Origin: Pseudomonas sp. ANT_H12B
Lineage (GTDB): Bacteria; Pseudomonadota; Gammaproteobacteria; Pseudomonadales; Pseudomonadaceae
Direction of reading: 5' to 3'
Length of the DNA: 64,000 bases
Assembly (NCBI RefSeq): GCF_008369325.1
Contig: NZ_VOBI01000005.1
Location: forward strand, 124,001-188,000
A model generated the notes under the pieces. That model had not been told where the DNA came from. It worked only from the letters and a program-made list of their open reading frames with translations, and did no database searches. Positions 60,575 through 64,000 of this stretch are shown in pieces. Position 1 is the stretch's first letter. Every line of letters starts with the position of its first letter. The position numbers and the translations under genes were made by a program.

Positions 60575-61687
60575 ATGGAACGCATCGATCATGCATTGCC
60601 GTGGAGCCACTTGGGTAGCGAACGCCAGATTTCGGTGTTCCGCTTCGGTAGTGGCGAGCGCAAGGCTTACATTCAGGCCAGCCTGCACGCCGATGAACTG
60701 CCGGGGATGCGTACCGCTTGGGAGCTGAAAAAGCGCCTCACCGAACTCGAAGCCCAAGGCTTGCTCAACGGTGTGATCGAACTGGTGCCGGTGGCCAACC
60801 CACTGGGCCTCGGTCAACTGCTTCAGGGCAACCACCAGGGTCGTTTCGACGCCGGTAGCGGCAAGAACTTCAACCGGGATTTCGTCGAGCTGAGCGCGCC
60901 AGTGGCCGCCGAGCTGGACGGGCACCTGGGTGATGATCCGCACGCCAATATTCAGCTGATCCGTCAGACCATGAGCGATGTTCTGGCCGCATTACCTCCC
61001 GCGGCCAGTCAGTTGCAGGGCATGCAGCGGATTTTGCTCAGCCATGCCTGCACCGCCGACGTGGTGCTGGATCTGCATTGCGATGCCGAAGCGGCGCTGC
61101 ACATGTACGCCTTGCCGCAACACTGGCCGCAATGGCGTTCGCTCGCCGCGCACCTCAACGTCAAGGTGGGCCTGCTGGCGGAAGATTCCGGTGGCAGTTC
61201 CTTTGACGAAGCCTGTTCGTTGCCGTGGCTGCGTTTGTCGCGTCTGTTCCCGGATGCGCAGATTCCACTGGCCTGCCTGGCGACTACCATTGAATTAGGG
61301 GGGCAGGCCGACACCGGTCGCCCGCAAGCCGAATTCCACGCCGAAGGCATTCTGGCGTTCCTCGCCGAGCAGGGTTTGATCAGTGGCGAATGGCCCAAAC
61401 CTGCGCAAGAAGCCTGCGAAGGCATGCCGTTCGAAGGCACCGAATTACTGTTCGCGCCGCATCCCGGTGTGGTGAGCTTTTTGCGTAAACCCGGTGAGTG
61501 GATCGAAGCCGGCGACGAGATTTTCGAAGTGATCGATCCGTTATCGGATCGGGTCAGCACGGTGTGTGCTGGTACGTCCGGGGTGCTGTTTGCCATTGAA
61601 CGGCTGCGTTATGCCCAACCCGGTTTCTGGCTGGCCAAGGTGGCGGGGCGCGAAGCGCTGCGTCACGGGCGCTTGCTCAACGACTGA
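60575..61687 (+). CDS. aotO: AotO, succinylglutamate desuccinylase/aspartoacylase-family protein
   Basis: A 370-residue M14-family zinc hydrolase relative. The metal-binding HxxE (ASLHADELPGM, His and Glu), the substrate-binding RFDAGSGKNFNRDFVE and the second zinc His in VVLDLHCDAEAALHMY are intact, so it looks active. In P. aeruginosa aotO is part of the operon but not needed for uptake; a deacylase on N-acyl amino acids is the natural guess. It begins 1 bp after aotM. Confidence 0.88.
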   Translation: MERIDHALPWSHLGSERQISVFRFGSGERKAYIQASLHADELPGMRTAWELKKRLTELEAQGLLNGVIELVPVANPLGLGQLLQGNHQGRFDAGSGKNFNRDFVELSAPVAAELDGHLGDDPHANIQLIRQTMSDVLAALPPAASQLQGMQRILLSHACTADVVLDLHCDAEAALHMYALPQHWPQWRSLAAHLNVKVGLLAEDSGGSSFDEACSLPWLRLSRLFPDAQIPLACLATTIELGGQADTGRPQAEFHAEGILAFLAEQGLISGEWPKPAQEACEGMPFEGTELLFAPHPGVVSFLRKPGEWIEAGDEIFEVIDPLSDRVSTVCAGTSGVLFAIERLRYAQPGFWLAKVAGREALRHGRLLND

Positions 61688-61714
61688 CTGACTGTTTTTG
61701 TGAGAACCGACCGC

Positions 61715-62479
61715 ATGTACAAACTTGAAGTCCAAGACCTGCATAAACGCTATGGCAGTCACGAAGTGCTCAAGGGTGTGTCCCTGAAAGCGGCGGCTGG
61801 CGATGTGATCAGCATCATCGGCTCCAGTGGCTCCGGCAAAAGTACTTTCCTGCGCTGCATCAACCTGCTCGAGCAGCCGCACGCGGGCAAGATTCTGCTC
61901 AATAACGAAGAGCTGAAACTGGTGGCCAACAAGGACGGCGCGCTGAAAGCGGCCGACCCGAAACAGCTGCAACGCATGCGTTCGCGCCTGTCGATGGTGT
62001 TCCAGCATTTCAATCTGTGGTCGCACATGACCGCGCTGGAAAACATCATGGAAGCGCCGGTCCACGTGCTCGGCATGTCCAAGGCCGAAGCCCGCGAGAA
62101 AGCCGAGCACTACCTGAACAAGGTCGGCGTGGCTCATCGTAAAGATGCTTATCCAGGTCACATGTCCGGCGGCGAACAACAGCGCGTGGCGATTGCCCGT
62201 GCGCTGGCGATGGAACCTGAGGTGATGCTGTTCGACGAACCGACCTCGGCACTTGACCCGGAACTGGTCGGCGACGTGTTGAAAGTGATGCAGGCGCTGG
62301 CGCTGGAAGGCCGGACCATGGTGGTGGTGACCCACGAAATGGGCTTCGCCCGTGAAGTGTCGAACCAGCTGGTGTTCCTGCACAAAGGGGTCGTCGAAGA
62401 AAGCGGCAACCCGCGTGAGGTGCTGGTCAATCCACAGTCCGAACGGTTGCAGCAATTCCTGTCTGGCAGCTTGAAGTAA
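61715..62479 (+). CDS. aotP: Arginine/ornithine ABC transporter ATP-binding protein
   Basis: A 254-residue ABC ATPase with Walker A GSSGSGKST, the Q-loop region MVFQHFNLWSHMTALENIME, the signature MSGGEQQRVAIARALAM, Walker B VMLFDEPTSALDPE and the switch His in VVVTHEMGFA. It energises AotQM. The ATG at 61715 is preferred to a GTG five codons upstream and gives the 254-residue length of P. aeruginosa AotP. A REP pair separates it from argR. Confidence 0.94.
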   Translation: MYKLEVQDLHKRYGSHEVLKGVSLKAAAGDVISIIGSSGSGKSTFLRCINLLEQPHAGKILLNNEELKLVANKDGALKAADPKQLQRMRSRLSMVFQHFNLWSHMTALENIMEAPVHVLGMSKAEAREKAEHYLNKVGVAHRKDAYPGHMSGGEQQRVAIARALAMEPEVMLFDEPTSALDPELVGDVLKVMQALALEGRTMVVVTHEMGFAREVSNQLVFLHKGVVEESGNPREVLVNPQSERLQQFLSGSLK

Positions 62480-62544
62480 TCAGGACTGCCGTTGTGCACC
62501 GGGATAGTGCATGCTTCGCGATTTAGAAGCTGGCCCCGATCCCC

Positions 62545-62633
62545 TGTGGGAGCTGGCTTGCCTGCGATGACGGTGAGCCAGTTTGCATCTCTGGCACAGA
62601 CATACCGCCATCGCAGGCAAGCCAGCTCGCACA
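62545..62633. repeat. REP pair, GTGGGAGCTGGCTTGCCTGCGATG variant
   Basis: Inverted copies TGTGGGAGCTGGCTTGCCTG...CGATG and CATCGCAGGCAAGCCAGCTC...GCACA between aotP and argR. The inverted repeat could attenuate read-through from the operon into argR. Confidence 0.9.
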
Positions 62634-62725
62634 TTTGATCTCTGTTGGTTTCGAGATTTGCGTTCATTTACGGGCTAGCATTGGCCCATGCCTTCATCAC
62701 CGTTCTTCGTTTCGGATTGCCCGCC

Positions 62726-63706
62726 ATGACTGCCCATCGAATTGGTTTCCTGATTTGGCCCAGCACTAAAGCACTGACGCTTGCGCTGGCTGAGGAGGCC
62801 TTGCGTGTTGCCCAGCGTGTGCATCCGGACGTTGTCTACGAACTGTCGTTTTTGCAGGCTGAGCCGCAGGCCGAAGGTGCCTGGCAATTACCGGGTGAGC
62901 CGTGGGCCGGCAAGCTCGAAAACTTCCAGAAACTGTTCCTGCTCGCCGATGAACCGCCGACTACCCTGGCCCCGGCACTCAGTAGTTCGCTGAAACAATT
63001 GGTGCGTGCCGGTTGCGTGATCGGCGGTTTGTCCGCCGGTGTTTATCCGTTGGCGCAACTGGGTTTGCTCGACGGCTACCGTGCCGCCGTGCACTGGCGC
63101 TGGCAGGACGATTTCGCTGAACGCTTTCCGAAAGTCATCGCCACCAGTCATTTGTTCGATTGGGATCGCGATCGCCTGACCGCGTGTGGCGGCCTGTCGG
63201 TACTCGACTTGTTGTTGGCCGTTCTGGCCCGTGACCACGGCGCCGAACTGGCCGGTGCAGTGTCGGAAGAGCTGGTGGTGGAGCGCATCCGCGAAGGCGG
63301 CGAACGCCAACGCATCCCGCTGCAAAACCGCCTCGGTTCCAGCCATCCGAAGCTCACCCAAGCGGTGTTGCTGATGGAAGCCAACATCGAAGAACCCCTG
63401 ACCACCGACGAAATCGCCCAGCACGTGTGCGTGTCCCGTCGGCAGTTGGAACGGATTTTCAAGCAATACCTCAACCGTGTGCCGAGCCAGTACTACCTGG
63501 AACTGCGCCTGAACAAGGCCCGGCAGATGTTGATGCAAACCAGCAAGTCGATCATCCAGATCGGTTTGTCGTGTGGCTTCTCTTCGGGGCCGCATTTCTC
63601 CAGCGCCTATCGCAACTTCTTCGGCGCCACGCCGCGGGAAGATCGTAATCAGCGGCGCAGCAGCAGCCCGTTCGAGTTGTCATCGGTGCCGTCGGAGCGC
63701 GGGTAA
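62726..63706 (+). CDS. argR: Arginine-responsive AraC-family regulator ArgR
   Basis: A 326-residue transcription factor: an N-terminal DJ-1/PfpI-like amidotransferase-fold sensor domain (HRIGFLIWPSTKALTLALAE ... KQLVRAGCVIGGLSAGVYPL AQ) and a C-terminal AraC DNA-binding domain (LTTDEIAQHVCVSRRQLERI FKQYL, then IIQIGLSCGFSSGPHFSSAY RNFFG). This is the pseudomonad ArgR, unrelated to E. coli ArgR, which activates arginine succinyltransferase and transport genes and represses biosynthesis. The ATG at 62726 fits the known N-terminus; ORF extension upstream is rejected. Confidence 0.94.
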   Translation: MTAHRIGFLIWPSTKALTLALAEEALRVAQRVHPDVVYELSFLQAEPQAEGAWQLPGEPWAGKLENFQKLFLLADEPPTTLAPALSSSLKQLVRAGCVIGGLSAGVYPLAQLGLLDGYRAAVHWRWQDDFAERFPKVIATSHLFDWDRDRLTACGGLSVLDLLLAVLARDHGAELAGAVSEELVVERIREGGERQRIPLQNRLGSSHPKLTQAVLLMEANIEEPLTTDEIAQHVCVSRRQLERIFKQYLNRVPSQYYLELRLNKARQMLMQTSKSIIQIGLSCGFSSGPHFSSAYRNFFGATPREDRNQRRSSSPFELSSVPSERG

Positions 63707-63711
63707 GTCGA

Positions 63712-64000
63712 TCACTCGTCAGGTTCGGAATCTTCCGACGTCGACACCTCCATTTCCGCCTGTTCGATTACAGCTTCGACTCCGAAGTCGCTGCCGGATT
63801 GTTTGAAGTAAGCGATCAGTGTCTGCACGCTTTCCTCGTTCAACGGATTGCCCCTCAGATTGATGCTTTCGGCGATTTCCAGCGGCAGTTCGAGGATGTC
63901 CCGGGGGATATGGGTGATGGCGTTGCCGCTCAAATCCGCCACTTCCAGTGACTTCACTTGCAGCAGGCCAGCGGGTAGTTCGCTGATGCCGGTTTCGCTC
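63712..64000 (-). CDS. Leucine-rich-repeat protein, C-terminal part (runs off the window)
   Basis: The minus-strand frame stays open to the window edge. The visible C-terminus contains LRR units (SETGISELPAGLLQVKSLEV ADLSGNAITHIPRDILELPL then EIAESINLRGNPLNEESVQT LIAYF) and an acidic tail ending DSEPDE. In fluorescent pseudomonads large LRR proteins of the dermonecrotic-toxin/NEL type occupy this position beside argR; the rest of the gene is outside the window, so the type is only a guess. It converges with argR with 5 bp between stops. Confidence 0.75.
   Translation of the reverse strand, partial: SETGISELPAGLLQVKSLEVADLSGNAITHIPRDILELPLEIAESINLRGNPLNEESVQTLIAYFKQSGSDFGVEAVIEQAEMEVSTSEDSEPDE

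Overview
The window is chromosomal DNA from a Pseudomonas of the fluorescens lineage. This is inferred from the GC-rich coding, two families of REP-type palindromes scattered between genes, and several gene neighbourhoods typical of the genus: phaJ-hydrolase-fadD2-fadD1, gntR/gntK/gntT, acsA and aotJQMOP-argR. About sixty genes are packed on both strands. No rRNA, tRNA, CRISPR array or insertion sequence was seen.

Layout. 0-6 kb: an intradiol dioxygenase-like gene, a class V aminotransferase, two small conserved proteins, and a three-gene FUSC/DUF1656/HlyD efflux operon. 6-12 kb: fatty-acid metabolism (MaoC/PhaJ hydratase, a lipase-like hydrolase, tandem acyl-CoA ligases FadD2 and FadD1). 12-20 kb: CsbD, BrkB-like membrane protein, peptide deformylase, acetyltransferase, a tandem-PAS chemotaxis transducer and a GST, interspersed with gene remnants. 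20-24 kb: the gluconate regulon with three copies of a GGTAGCGCTGTC operator, then an AlaC-type aminotransferase. 24-28 kb: small enzymes and an ECF42-type sigma-factor operon (NTF2-like protein, YCII/DGPF protein, SRPBCC protein, sigma factor) preceded by a matching promoter. 28-45 kb: transporters (PACE, PiT, ZntB, TauE), a GAF histidine kinase, GlpQ, a glutamine-amidotransferase-like protein, TetR and AraC regulators and a metallo-beta-lactamase-fold enzyme.

45-52.7 kb is the accessory island: a Phd/PIN toxin-antitoxin pair; a bacteriocin locus with one intact S-type pyocin-like toxin, its putative immunity gene and a downstream orphan cassette (duplicated S-domain, colicin E3-type nuclease domain and a clear E3-type immunity gene); an HNH endonuclease; a BRO-N protein; and an AT-rich 686-residue Sll1717-type P-loop ATPase fused to a PD-(D/E)xK-like nuclease, the best candidate here for an uncharacterised defence gene. 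52.7-64 kb returns to core functions: nrdB, a secreted 13-residue-repeat protein, a DUF2790 protein, acsA, and the arginine/ornithine uptake operon aotJQMOP with its regulator argR. A leucine-rich-repeat gene runs off the right edge.

Two themes stand out. First, two divergent regulator/target pairs (PACE with LysR, SDR with LysR) have each collapsed by deletions removing both 5' ends and the shared promoter; methyltransferase and MFS remnants add to the decay. Second, the pyocin locus is built like a toxin-switching array: 476-bp near-identical direct repeats lie upstream of two different toxin/immunity modules.
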